Shown here piece after piece: positions 24,756 to 37,799 of a DNA stretch of 64,000 bases. A program made the position numbers and the translations under genes. The DNA comes from Mactromeris polynyma. Lineage: Eukaryota; Mollusca; Bivalvia; Venerida; Mactridae. Every line of letters starts with the position of its first letter. Position 1 is the first letter of the stretch. The notes under the pieces were generated by a model, which ran no database searches, was not told the origin of the DNA, and worked only from the letters and a program-made list of their open reading frames with translations. The stretch is from the NCBI GenBank assembly GCA_032209605.1, contig JASFXZ010000001.1, positions 8,433,703 to 8,497,702 of the forward strand, given 5' to 3'.

Positions 24756-25487
24756 TATATCATATAACGTGCGTGCTATCTATACACTGGATAATAGAGG
24801 TAACTTCAATTATCAAATCTACCATTTGCAGAACATTATATTTTGTCTCAACGTATGTTATTCTAGGGAAATGATTCACACAAGATCTCAAATTAAGACT
24901 AGCCTCAAGTCAAATACGCTAATTTTGTACAGAACAGTGAGGTCCTTGAATTTGGGACCCCTCTTTACGCAATATTAGATATGGACAACCCTATCTTACT
25001 AAATTATTAACGCAGTCCGGACCCCCCCCCCCCAACCCCCGACCGGGCATGAATCAAATTATCATAACGACAAGCACCTGTATCGAAGCATGCGTTTTGT
25101 ACATACACAGTAAATACTCCAGAGAAACATCTTTTAACAGACGCAAATTGTTGATCTATAGTTTAATTTGATATATTCAATTAATGAAATGTTGTAGAAG
25201 AGAGGTTGTTGCTCAAGAGAAAGGTGCTTTGCAGAGGTTGCACTGTATATATTTGCCAATATAGATCTCAAAATGCATACATATCAAAGGTGATTTCTCT
25301 ACATAAAAGCGGCAATTGATACACAGTACATGTATGTGGAGTAATGATTGAAATATAATAGAAAAGGGCTGTGGTCTATTGATCTACCACCAAACAGTTT
25401 AACAATACAAAACACAAATCAAATACATGTATTAGAAAGTAGCATTAATAGTACCAGTATAATTATGATTAACACACAGCACTAAAA

Positions 25488-26354
25488 CCCAGCAAACACC
25501 TGACGTCAGTACGACGTTGGCCCAACGTTGAATTTTGGTCATGACGTCGCCGACCACAATCCAACGTCTAACCAACGTTAAAACCACGACGTCCGTGCAA
25601 CGTAAATTTACGACGTTGTCGTAACGTAGGATAATCGTTGGAAACGTGTATATATTTTATTACATATAGATCTATATGGTTACCATAATTTCATACAATT
25701 TAGTAGTATTTAACCTCTACCATAATAATAAAACTGTGAACTATTGTAGATATTTGTCATAATTTTACGTAATAATATAAAAAATAAAATCGAAAAATTC
25801 GAAACTAAGCAACATATCAGCTCTGCATATTGTAGAAATGGCGGTATACATAAGAATACAGAGTTTGGGAAGCGAAACACTGCTGAATTTAATTGCTGTT
25901 AAATCACGTATGTTGATAATGTATTGAATGCATTTTACATTTGTTATGAATATTTTGTTTAAATTTATGCCAGTAGCTGTTTGCATTATGCTTGAAAATC
26001 AAATAAATAAAGGGAATTGGTGGGAGATTATCGCGAAAAGATATGATATTTCAGATATATTCAAAATTGATCATTAAACCCATATATTAACATTATTTGG
26101 TTGATCTTTTCACTATAACATATCATTCAGAACTCACATTTCTCATTTCTTAAGGATAGGCAGGCCCGGCTCCACCAGGGGGCCAAGGGCCCTGGAAATG
26201 GATATTCGTCAAAAATGGTTGTAATTACGACGTTGGATAGACGTCGGGTTTCTGACGTCTATCCAATTTGCAAAACCAACCAAAATACAACGTCAAACCA
26301 ACGTCAGGGTCCAACGTCTATGCAACGTTGAGGCGACGTCAAATGTTTGCTGGG
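25488..26354. mobile_element. Non-autonomous DNA element with ACGTC/AACGTTG sub-repeats
   Basis: The ends CCCAGCAAACACCTGACGTC and GACGTCAAATGTTTGCTGGG are inverted repeats. Inside both ends are many short copies of CGACGTT, CCAACGT and CAACGTTG in both orientations. The centre is A+T-rich without a transposase. No clear target duplication was seen, so superfamily is unassigned. Confidence 0.8.
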
Positions 26355-26859
26355 AATGATCCCGACAAATATATACATTCTTTTTATCATACCATACTTC
26401 GTATACCGATCACTTGATAAACAATGCAACTGTTTTCTAGAACAGAAAAAACTTCCACACTTCATTCAAATTATCACACAGCAACCATATTTCAACGTAT
26501 ATTATTCCAGTGAAAACAACAAATAAACTCTACAAACGAAACAATAAATATGCATGGGCCATGTTTATGTGAATAAAGCAATAGTAATCACTGGCTCAAA
26601 GATATGTCATAATTACGCAAACACAGAAAGTAACAGACATTGATTCTAAACATCCGAACAGGGTTTTGATAATGATCACATCTGTGATAAAATTAGTCTG
26701 GAGACAGATCATCATATTCAATAGACTCAAAATACGTGTAGTATAAAATTGAGCGTAGCATTAAAACAACTGCACCAAACACATGCATGACCATCACTGT
26801 ACCATAAATATAACAATGAAAATTATTTTCTGTGACAAAACCGCATTTTCATATTAAAT

Positions 26860-26865
26860 TTTATT
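26860..26865 (-). terminator. Candidate polyadenylation signal of the helicase-RBR gene
   Basis: AATAAA on the minus strand, about 130 bases past the stop codon at 26999-26997. Other A+T-rich candidates exist in the region, so use of this one is inferred. Confidence 0.4.
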
Positions 26866-26996
26866 CTTGCATTTTAAACCAAACCTATACCATAGACACT
26901 GAACTTGCACTGAAGATATATGTGCTTCTGTGACACAATGTTCGTCATGTTCGCTGTATAAATACTAATGTTAGCATTTATACGACTGACAAATAC

Positions 26997-29900
26997 TCAA
27001 ACAAATGACTTATGAACCTTTTGTAAATGTCCGTAGCATGAGCCACTACTTTCAAAATGTCTCATACAAATCCAGCAAATGTGAGCGTTGCATGCTGTAC
27101 AATGCACATGTTGACATCCACCATCCTTCTCAATTTTAGCGTTGCATTTAGGACAGAGCTTCCTATTCGCTCTATCTCCCAAAAGCCATTTAACAACCGA
27201 ATCCCCATCTACTTTGGCACGTGTATACATATTACATGTAATGCCGTCGTGGTATGGTAGGTGACAAGCGGTGCAAATCTTCACTCGACATGTTGGACAA
27301 ACGAACATTTCTCCAGCAGGCTTTAGCGATACTCGATATACCATAGCACAATCAGGGGTAATGCAGAAACGGTATTTGTCTTTGTTGCTTGAAATAAAGC
27401 ACGCAAGTGCCGCATCTAGCAGAGCTGCTGGCTTTAGTTTTCCGATCTTGATCATAGTATTGAAATCTCTAGCAACAAGCGGTTGATCACACCCTTCTTT
27501 GGCACATTGTACAGGAAGCTCCTTGTGTAATACGGCATTATTTATCATTGAATTCAAACAAACATTGCAATACGCGTGACCACAGTACTCTAGGCGGGAT
27601 ATATCATGTTCGTCTACTGGACAAAGACATATTGGACAGTCAGGTGCATCACATTCTGTAGCAGGTTCAGTAGTCAACTCTTTTCTGATGCATTCAATAG
27701 TCTCTAAAGCTTTAGAAACTGCATCGTCTGCTCCTGTTATTAGTATTTCATGTTGTCGTAAGTTCAGTTGAACTCTGGTCACGCCTGTTTCATCTAAAAG
27801 ATTCTCGAAACCAATGCCATATTTCACCAACAATGCTTTCATTAACCCAGCAGGCAGATCATCACCCTTCAAACGAGCCACTTTTTCAACGGCATTTTCG
27901 TAAGACGCTAAAAACTCGTTAATCATTGTTAAGGCTGTCATTCTATTCTTGCGTAGCCCTTGTACAGTCACCTTCATGTTTCTTTCATCTACATAGATTA
28001 ATGTTTTTGTTGCATGTTCAATTCGTTTTGCCTTTTGTCGCCCAGAGCTACAGAAAAGTACATGCAGATTATCTGTATTCTCACATTCCAAAATATCCCC
28101 ACCAACGATACGGTCAATACAGACCTTAACTTTTGCAAGATGTTTTGCAGAAGATGCATTGATATTCAACACCACAGCTCCTGACTTAAGACGTTTCATT
28201 TCCACACCAGATGAAGACTTGTTTTGGCTATTAATATAATCATCCAAATCATGTGCGACAATTGGGTATAGGTTTTTATCAACATGAACAGTTGATTTGC
28301 ACTCAAGACTGACATGGATATCACTTTCATATATCCTTGCATTTTTCTCAATTAGACATTCACCTGTTTGTTGAAATATTTCGGGATCATCGAACGTTAT
28401 AAAAGCAACACACTTGACTGTTTGCGGCTTAAAGTCTTTAACGCAAACACGATACTTTTCTTCCGGTGTATTTGTCAAATCAGAAATAAGAAAGGACAGA
28501 GTTTCCTGTAAATCATACTTCTGGTTTTCCGTCCAAGTTACATTAGTACGCGGTATTACCACACGAAATCTGTCCCTACAACTGTTTTCAGAAAGATCTA
28601 ATATCATGGCCAAGCCATCTCTGATATCTTCCTCCATCGTTTCTGGACCAAGGCCTTGTAAGTACAAATCTGAATCGTTTCTCGCAAGTTTGATAGTTAC
28701 TTCTGATTCATCCAATTCAAAGGATGTTGACACCAGGGATGCTAGATCTTCTGGACACATAACGTGAACAAAACAATGTCCCTTCGCCATTCGTCTACAC
28801 CAAGTCAGCCTCATTGTAAATTCCTGCTTCTTTTGATTCGAAGATCTTTGGTGTCCGTAATTAAGTGGCATGGTATATATTTTGCTATCTTCATCATCGT
28901 TGATGTAATTAACAGCTGCCATAGCATCAACACTATGTAAAAATGTAGCTCTACCCCAACATTGACGTTGATTTTTCCCAGTTGCTACCCATATTTGCTC
29001 AATAGGCCCATAAAATCCAAGTATGTCACGAATTTCATCCTCGTCAATAACGATTCTTTCATCCTTCTGCCTTATCGTAAATGACCTAAATTCATTTGGC
29101 ATCAATACATCGCAAATACATCCTCCGCTTCGTATAATGGCACGTACTCCGCTTCTATCATTGCCAATCATTTCTTCTCTGGACTCTAGAAGCAGCTGTT
29201 CAGGCATTTCATCTAGTATTGATTGTAACAAAGCAGTTGCAGTAGGTTCGTATTCTGTGACAGAGAATAGTGTTATTTCTCCTTTTTGTTTGTTAGCTTC
29301 AATCACGACCATGGAATTCTCACATGATTTACTTATATCGTCTTCAACCTTTCGCCTGTTTGCATGCATGCTACCTACAAATTTCCAAAACACATGTCTA
29401 CCGACCGGAACTTTTAATGACGATCGGACCTTTTGTCGTTCTAAGTTATGTACGTCTATATTAAGGCTTCCATCTTTCAATGCCTCAAGAACGTATGTGT
29501 CTGGAACTGGAGTAACATCTGTCAAAAAATCATTAGATGTTCTGAGAACTTTACTGAAAACAATCCATGTTGGATTAAGTCCTAACGAGTGAAGTGATGA
29601 AGATGGATGAAGCTGGACTTTTTGCATGCGGTCTGTGATCATGTAACCAGCACTTTCATGACCGAGAAAATAACCCAAGCTGCTGGACATGCACTCAAAT
29701 ATCAACCTTTGTACTTCAGAGTCAACTGTCTCTGGATTTCCAAAAACATGTTTGATCTGCATATTGTACTCCTTCTTCAGCACAAAAATGATTTCATTTA
29801 CCATTTCACGAACTGCTTTCACTGACTTTCCATTTATACAATTATCCACACACCACTTGCCTTTTTTCTTCTCATTTGTCTGATCCCACTCCCTATATAC

Positions 29901-32900
29901 ATTAAGCATAGTCAACAGATCGCCACCGAAATGACAAAATCGTACCTTTTTCATATCAGCTCTTTTCTTCTCTTCTTGTGTACCGATTCGAAAGAATAAC
30001 CCATTTTTACTACTGCACGACGCAACCACAAGCACTTCCGATAGAACACCTTTATCGATGCCCTTCTTGACAAAGGCTCCAAGCCTAGGCTCCAAAGGCA
30101 TTTTCGATATCCACTTACCAAGATCAGTTAAACCATTACCAATCACAGCACCAAGCTGAGTTAGTTCATCTAACGCACTTTTCATTGAATCAGCAGATGG
30201 AGCTTGAACATATTGAAATTCCATTGGATCAATACCGAAGTCCATGAGATTCAATATAGCTTGAGAAACCCTTACTCTTAGAATCTCAGGTTTGGAAATT
30301 TTCTCCATGTCATTAAAATCCTTCTCCATGTAAAGCCTATAACAAAATCCGGGTCTTGTTCTACCCGCTCTACCCTTCCTCTGATTCGCTGAACTTTGGC
30401 TGATACGAACAACATTTAATGAGTTTATGTTTTTCTTCGGATCAAAAACCATTTCTTTTACTACTCCGGTGTCTACTACAAAGGTAACCCCTGGAATGGT
30501 TAAGGAGGTCTCAGCGTTATTTGTGGCGAAGACGATTTTTCTTTTCCCAGCTGGGGTCGGTGCTAAAACAAGCTGCTGTTCTTCAGGTTTCAGACGACCA
30601 TGCATTTGAAGACATTGAACATCCTTCTCTCCGATACGCTTCTTGAATTTCTCAACTGCTCTCTCAGTTTCCGAAGCTGCAGTAAGAAACACAAGGATAT
30701 CGCCTGCATTTATAGGCATTGACATGTGCAATTCGATAGCTTTCTTCAGTGCTTTCTCTTCATAATCTTCCGGAAAGGGGCTGTCGAAATAGTCGTCCTG
30801 ATTCCAGACTACATCAACAGGGAACGTTCTTCCGGACACTTTCAGTACAGGGCATCGTCCTCCAAAATAATCAACGAACAATTGGGCATCAATCGTAGCT
30901 GATGTGATAATTACACGCAATTCAGGTCTCCTTTCTAGACACTGTTTCAACATACCAAGGAGCAAGTCGGTATGAATGCTCCTTTCATGGGCCTCATCTA
31001 TAACTATACAAGAATACCTCATCAAGTTCCGATCAGTTAAACACTCATTAAGAAGTATATGATCCGTCATATATATTACCTTTGTAATTGCAGTTGTTTT
31101 TGATTGCATTCCAACTTTATAGCCCACAATCTGACCAACGCTTGATGTTAATTCAGATGATACTTTTGTTGCAAGACTGATGGCAGCAATCTTCCGAGGT
31201 TGTGTACAGGCAACCAGTCCATTGGCTGTAAAATATACATTGAAGTTTAATAACACATTCTAGATAAGTAAGCGATGGATATCTGAATCAGAGATTAAAT
31301 CGTTCCAGGGAACGCAACATGCACAAGGCAATGCCTCCGAACACAGGCCCCCGAGAAAACAACAGTCTACCAAACATTAGGCACTGGTAGTTTATATTTG
31401 TCAGAAGTTGTTATATTTCTAGCATTTTGAAATAAGACTATGATGCGAAGACATTAAATGATTTTCAGCACCTATAACAATTTTACACCGTCCACAATCT
31501 TTTATATCGGATATATTCCTTAAAGGTGCAATAATGGTAACTTTTAACCATTTAAAACTGCAACCTTTGTAGCATGTATTTTTTGTATCCAGGGGGGGGG
31601 GGGCTGAAAGCAAGGTCAGTATAGGACTGCTTGTTCCTTCGTACTGGTTTCTATACAATCCATACAATGCATGTTATTGTATGCGTCATGGTTATTTGCT
31701 TTTAATCATTAGTTACTGCCTACTTAGTCAATGTATATGTATATGTTGGATTCAATGATCATATAACGGTTAAGTGTGATGGTAGCTTGCTCCATTGAAA
31801 CTTCCAGTACTTTTACTGCATGGTTATTATTTCCATTTTTATTTCTAGATTAATACTAAGTGCCCCTTCCCCACAGTGTCACCCAGGTTCTTTAACTTAC
31901 CGTGTGACTAATTTTCACTTACAATATAGATTATTTAAACACTCTTAACCCACAACCAAGTAAACAAAATGACAACTACATAATGCACATACACATGTAT
32001 ACGCTTATCGGTACGACAATATTATACAGAGGTACAAAGTGGGTACTTTTTTAAAAAACATAAATATAACACAGTATGATTTAAAATTCCCTCGTTTCTA
32101 TATTTAAAGACGTTTCAGATCACATATTTTAAAGAATCTTACTATAATAACCGAAACGAGCAACATCGAAAACAAGAACAATGATCTATCTTTATAGATT
32201 GTGTTGTTCTCTCGCATTCTGATATAAATGTTTTTGTTTAAGTTACTGAGAGCGAGGTCTGTCTAAGGCTGTTTGTTTTCTATGTACTAAATACTTACTG
32301 TGTATTTTGTAGTGTGCGTGATGGTTAATAACTTTTAAGGATTAGTAACTGCCTAATTAGTCCATTTATGTGTAACTGAGTCGGAAATTAATGGCTACTG
32401 AGCGGTTAAGTGTGAGGTTAAGTAGCTGTTAAATCGATTAAACCCCAGTATTTTTACTGACAGTTCAAAGGCTGTAAATCGCTATGTGGTTATTATTTCT
32501 ACGTGCATTTATGATTTAGATATAAAGTTCCCCTTCCCCCTTTGTGCGGTTCCGTTACTTGATATAATATTCATGTTCTTCCCTCTCTCTCCTTTGGGCC
32601 TATGATAACTGACTTTCTTGTCTTGTTCCACGATGTATTCTATCTACTAATTTCCCTCATGCTTGTCCCCTAAATTCTCCATATTTGTTTTTCGATGGTC
32701 GGCTAGACCATTCCTTGCACCCATATTCCCATACATGTTTACTATCGCAACTAAGTCCCTAATGTATTGTAGAGTGTTGTTTCCTTGGGGGTCTGTGTGG
32801 GAAGGCATTGTCTTTAGTATGTGGCGTTCCCTGTAACAGCTTATTTTCTGAGGTCGTGTTTTATACTGTACTTTTACTTACTCGCTCGCTCAACACTAAT

Positions 32901-34649
32901 GTATTTAAATAAAGTCCTTCTGAGTTGGTATTATGTTCAATAACTTAAAGACAAAGAATAAAACACAGTCATTGCCGTGATATTAAGCTTGAGCAAGAAA
33001 TGACCAAAAAGTCACGTTCACCCAAATCCTGGATCCGCCCCTTTTACTGTCTTTTAGTACAGGTGCAAGGGTAAACAAGTATGGGAATATGGGTGAAAGG
33101 AATCGTCTGGTCGGCCATAAAGAACAATTTAGGAAAATATAAGACGATAATAAGGGGGGGGGAATATTTAATGGATGGAATACATCACAGAATAGGTTAA
33201 GAAAGTCGTCAAATTACGGAGAGAACATTAAGTTTAAATTGCCTAAAATCAAGTTTGTACAATGCTGACAATCTTACCGGCGAATCCTGCCTCATAAATA
33301 TACTGAGGTATCTGTGTAGATTTACCAGACCCAGTTTCACCCAATATGACGGAGACTTGATTTTCTGTAATTGTCGTTAATATATCTTCACGTCTAGCAT
33401 ATATTGGAAGTGCTGATACTAATCTCTGGCACTCAACGCCAAAGTATTTCCTTACTTCCTTCAGTTCATTGTCAAATTTCGGATGAGTTACTATGGTTTT
33501 CAATTTATTATTCATGCTACTGACATAGTTCAAGAATTCTTTTTTCTGACCACTTAATTCTTGCAATTTATCAATATGTGCATCTTTCTCGTTTGATATT
33601 TTTTCAAATTCATCTAGGGAAACACCTCGTCGTCGGCCAAGTTGCTTTTGTACGCCATCTAGTTGTTCTGTTACACATCCTATTTTCTCTTTATGTCTGC
33701 CAAGCATTTTACTAACTTTGTCAATGATTCCTGTAACCGCGTCGTCAAGTTTAGTAACATTAGTGTCACCAGATTGCTTGTGCCTTCCTTCGGCTTCACA
33801 TTTATCATAAAAACAATGTACCTTTGAAGAGGCGTTCTTGTTACTTAAATTTAGGAGATGTCTGGCAGCAAATGATTTTTGATAACTCTCAAATTTTATA
33901 TCTATCACACACCCCTGTTTCGTCTTGGCGATTCCGTCCGTAAACCCAACTACCTCAAAATCTATGAGTTTAGGATTTCCCATTCTATGTTTCAAAAATC
34001 CTTTTATGTCGCTGTCACTTGAAAATTTCTCTTTCAAAACAATGTATAAGTAAGTTACGCGAGCACTGCTTGTCTTCTTTCGTGTCAATTTTAAATTATT
34101 CTCTTTGTTTGGTTTCTTGCCTTCATTGGATTCGATGCTTGTGCTTATGTTTGTTTTATCTGAGCCTTTATTCCTATGATCTTGCTGTTGTGATCTGTCT
34201 TGGAGAGGTTTCTTTGTCAATCGTCTGCCAGCTCGAACTTCCTTGTTTTTACTGACTGGAGCTTCTCGATTATTCACCTCCTCATGCTTAGATGTTTTTG
34301 AATTGACAGTGTTACTATTGATAAAGACCATATTCCTGACAGCTGAATTACTTCTGGTGCTGTTACGAGGTTGTTCAACTACACTCGTGCTTTTTGGTCT
34401 CGCACCCAATTGATCATACTCATTTCTGTTATCATTTTGAGTACGTGCACTTTTCTTATCAAACTGTTTGTTTTTCTCTTGCAGGTTTCCAACAGGATCT
34501 TTATTTGATTCAGCAGATCTTGCTCCCCGCCTCCTTGACCGATACCTTCTACGATGGAATATTTTACTTCGTGACTCTGTATTACTCAGCTTTGACTCGG
34601 TTGCAGCCGTTCCTGCTTTAGAAGCTTCGCGTTCTGGACAATCAGCCAT
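26997..34649 (-). CDS. DEAH-box RNA helicase fused to RBR (RING-IBR-RING) E3 ubiquitin ligase
   Basis: Two exons, 34649-33278 and 31225-26997, join as GCCG/GTAAGA and TTTTACAG/CC to give 1866 residues. An in-frame TAA lies 12 bases before the ATG. The N-terminus is basic (HRRRYRSRRR) and polar, then probably helical. Helicase motifs: I GETGSGKST (437-445), Ia TQPRKIAAISLA, II DEAH (534-537), III SAT (566-568), V NNAETSLTIPG, VI QRKGRAGR, followed by HA2 and OB-type regions. The C-terminus (about 1645-1860) has RING1 CPICLCP, IBR CPTCRVKICTACH and RING2 CPKCNAKIEKDGGC, with the presumed thioester cysteine at about 1828. The architecture matches the plant DEAH11/DEAH12 and invertebrate helicase-RBR group. 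It probably remodels RNA and ubiquitinates bound or neighbouring proteins; substrates are unknown. The single intron falls between motifs I and Ia. Confidence 0.95.
31226..33277 (-). other. Sole intron of the helicase-RBR gene, containing diverged direct repeats
   Basis: The 2052-bp intron holds a G-run at about 31591-31602. Two diverged direct copies (about 31665-31890 and 32285-32560) share TTACTGCCTA(C/A)TTAGTC, CGGTTAAGTGTGA, TTTTTACTG and CCCCTTCCCC. A third repeat motif near 32785 (GTCTGTGTGGGAAGGCATTG) resembles sequence at about 22005 and 51868. No exon was recognised in it. Confidence 0.7.
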
Positions 34650-37600
34650 ATTCAGAACTTAATGTTGATGAACACGTGACACATTACATGGAATGACTTT
34701 CAGTAGGATCGCAAGTGACTGTAGAAATATTTTGCCGTCTGTCTGCAATGAATAAAATATGCATTTAAATAAATTTCAATGGCAAAATACAAAGCCATTA
34801 TACGTCTATACAGGCTGCCAACTCATCTCTTTTCAAAAGTAGGGGAAAGGGACTATTTTGTTAAAAAAAGTAGGACAAAAGTAAAAATATACTGCATTGT
34901 GGTTAGACCTATATGTTTCATGCAGGGGAAAGAAATAGTTCGAGTTAATGCTTCAGATTTGAAAAAGGAGGATTCGATTTCAATGCTGACGTTCATTTAA
35001 CTTTGACTTAAAGACGATTTCTATAGTTTTTTTCCTTTGGTGAAAATCCTTCTTTTTTTCACACTTAATAGTAAAAAGTATTAGAAAACCAAAAATGAAA
35101 AGAAAAAGGGGGTCACCGTGCTCGTTTTTTAGATAAAAGCTCGTGTTTGGACTATGTGTATCGATATTTTTTGGCGTTCTCTATGTTAAAATTTGCACAT
35201 CACACGATTCAATTTATACTCAAATATCACAACCATTTATTACTTTTACAGTAACATTTTCCTTTCTAAGTATTGGTAATAGGGTTGTTCTAGTAATTTA
35301 GCACGATTCATATATTAAAAAAAGATATAATCAGAAATTAAAAACTTTTATTGACATTTGCATGCGGCAAAGATTAGTATGATTTGGGCCACAAAAATAC
35401 AGTTTTCAAAACATTTTTATAATTATCAGAAAATTCCTTTTGTGAATTTTTTTTATTTTGATATATTTTTTAGGTCTGTACCTGTGTAACATATTGCAAT
35501 AAAAAAAATCATGGGGTCACCGTGTTTCTTTTTTTGCAATATGTCATTGTATGAACCCTGTGCCAAGCAAAAATCAAGCAAATTCATTGATTAGACAACA
35601 TTATAATCATCTTTTTTTTTCCCCAAACACATTTAAAAATGGAGATACTTTAAAGACCAATGCAAACATCAAAGCTATTGTCAAATTGGAAATGTTTATT
35701 AAGAAATTAAATATCTGGTGTCCTTGACCTTTACTTTCAATTTGGAATTGTGGTCATTTTTACCAAATCTATTGAAATATGACGAACACATTGAAATGGC
35801 TAGTTCACGAAGGGTCAATATTTGCACTGGAAATAGTTTGATAAAATTAGTGTTTAATAAAAGCATGAAGAACAAACATCATGAAAGAAAAGACAAATAT
35901 AATATATATTTGTTTACGTCACCATGGCAACCCCAAAATGAAACCCATATAAAATGCTACTTTTCTGATTTATTTGATATAAAGTTATTTCTTTTTAGTT
36001 GTTGCATAAATCGAATCCATTTCAATTATATGATCAATGTTCTAAAGCTTACTTCTATCTGTATAAGATATATGTTGCCATGGAAACCGAATTTATTTCG
36101 TTTTGAATCATTTTCATTGAATATACAATTATGTATTTTCAGACATCATAATATGCATATCAAAATACAATTATCCAATATTTTATACCTACAAAACAGT
36201 TTTTACTGATTGCATTCCTTTTTTCATAGAAAAATAACATGTTTGTCTGCTAAAGCAGAATAATATCTGCATGGTACAAATACCATGTATAGTTAGCCTT
36301 GCATGTTTGGCAAAAAATGTCTACTTTAAGAATTTACAAAACTACATGCTTGATAAAAACTGTGACCATGACTGTAATGCCTTTAGAACTAGATGTATAT
36401 AAATAGACAATAATTCTCCAATCACACATACATACATATAATATATATTATATATTTAAATCCTGAAAATTTCAAGTTAATGTCTTGAATATTGGAGTTA
36501 TGACTATTTTGTTGTTACTAAGTAACATTGATTTCCTGCAAAATCCGACTATTTCCATTCCTAATCTAGTATACATTAGGATATAATAAGCACATTTAAA
36601 CAATAAACGAAACATATATAACTTCATAGCAGTTATTTGTATACCAACTGTTATTATTGACATTTAACTGTAAAATAACAACTGACATTTTTGTGGTTGC
36701 TTAACAACCAAGATAAAATGAAATTTTGACAAAATTTGCCATAGACCTATATTTGCTTGAAACAGCATGGCAAACCAAGTCAAGAACCTTCTAAAAACAT
36801 GATATATAGTGTATGAACCACTAGAAGAGTATATTTTAGGTGTTTTCTGCAGAAATGAAATCAAGGCTACAACTGAACAAACAATTCTACTTGCTAGTTT
36901 TCACACAATTCCTTTTTGCTTATAAATGATTGCATTAAGAAAGCGCAGGCATATTGTGCAATATCATACTAACTGAAGTGTCTTATGCATATATGTCCAA
37001 AAACTACATGTAATCTTGCGAAATGTATTTACTTTGCCAATTTATGTAGAAATCAAACAAATGTATGAAAATGATGTAAAATGTGAATGCTCTTTGAAAA
37101 TCCATGTATTTCTTCTACATGTTGTACAGAATAGATTTTTGTTTGCTATAAACATTGTAATATGTTCTATGCAATAAATGATATTGTAAATGATATTGTA
37201 TATGTAAATGAATTACAATAACATCCACAGAAAACACTGACCAGAACACATCTGTTTTCTTTTGTAGCTAAGCAACTATAACACTAAGAAGTGAGCATTC
37301 ACATAAAAATAATATGCATGTTGTACAGGTACATCTACAATATAAATATTATATCTCTTCAGAAAGAATTACTAATTTTTTGAATAAGGTTTGCATGAGA
37401 AAAACACCAAAGTAAACAAATTTCAACATAAAAACTGACTTGCATTAAGTTTTGAATGAAGTTTCAAAAAATGATGGGCAGTCAATTATTTTCCAACAAA
37501 CAGTTAAATAGTACACAATCCTCAAGCTTTTCACAACAATGTCTCAATCTAGTTATGTTCCATTTCATAAATATAATTCAATAATAATTTTAATTCATGA

Positions 37601-37799
37601 AATGCACAGACAACTACAAATGTACATTATGATAACCCTCTATGTTCATGTTTAGACTTAAGCTAAGTTTGTGCAAGGGCACTTTGATTTAATTTTATGT
37701 TTAATATATATATAATTATGAACTATTACACAACAATACTGGTATGACAGTTCTAAACAACTTTTAAGTATGTTGACTATGTATATTCTAGATAAATCA
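34650..37799. other. A+T-rich intergenic stretch without a recognised gene
   Basis: Very A+T-rich, with two GGGGTCACCGTG motifs (about 35110 and 35514) and two X-box-like motifs (35918-35931 and 36074-36087). The longest ORF (35718-36209, plus, 163 residues) is rich in Asn, Ile, Phe and Lys, shows no domain, and reads as chance opening in A+T-rich DNA. Confidence 0.6.

Larger units (their letters stand above)
20921..26996. other. Gene-free intergenic stretch rich in repeats
   Basis: No convincing coding exon was seen on either strand between the multi-Tudor gene and the helicase-RBR gene. The stretch holds the MITE, SINE and tandem-repeat features listed separately, a GTGCGTGCGTGTGTG microsatellite at about 22041-22063, and C-runs at about 23111-23126 and 25022-25033. 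The short ORFs here show no domain signature. Confidence 0.7.

Noticed and set aside
29023..29592. 189-residue plus-strand ORF
   Set aside because: It is antisense to the helicase-RBR exon, whose frame carries all the domain motifs.
35718..36209. 163-residue plus-strand ORF as a gene
   Set aside because: Composition is that of A+T-rich DNA (Ile, Asn, Phe, Lys), with no domain, no flanking splice or promoter signal that I can support.
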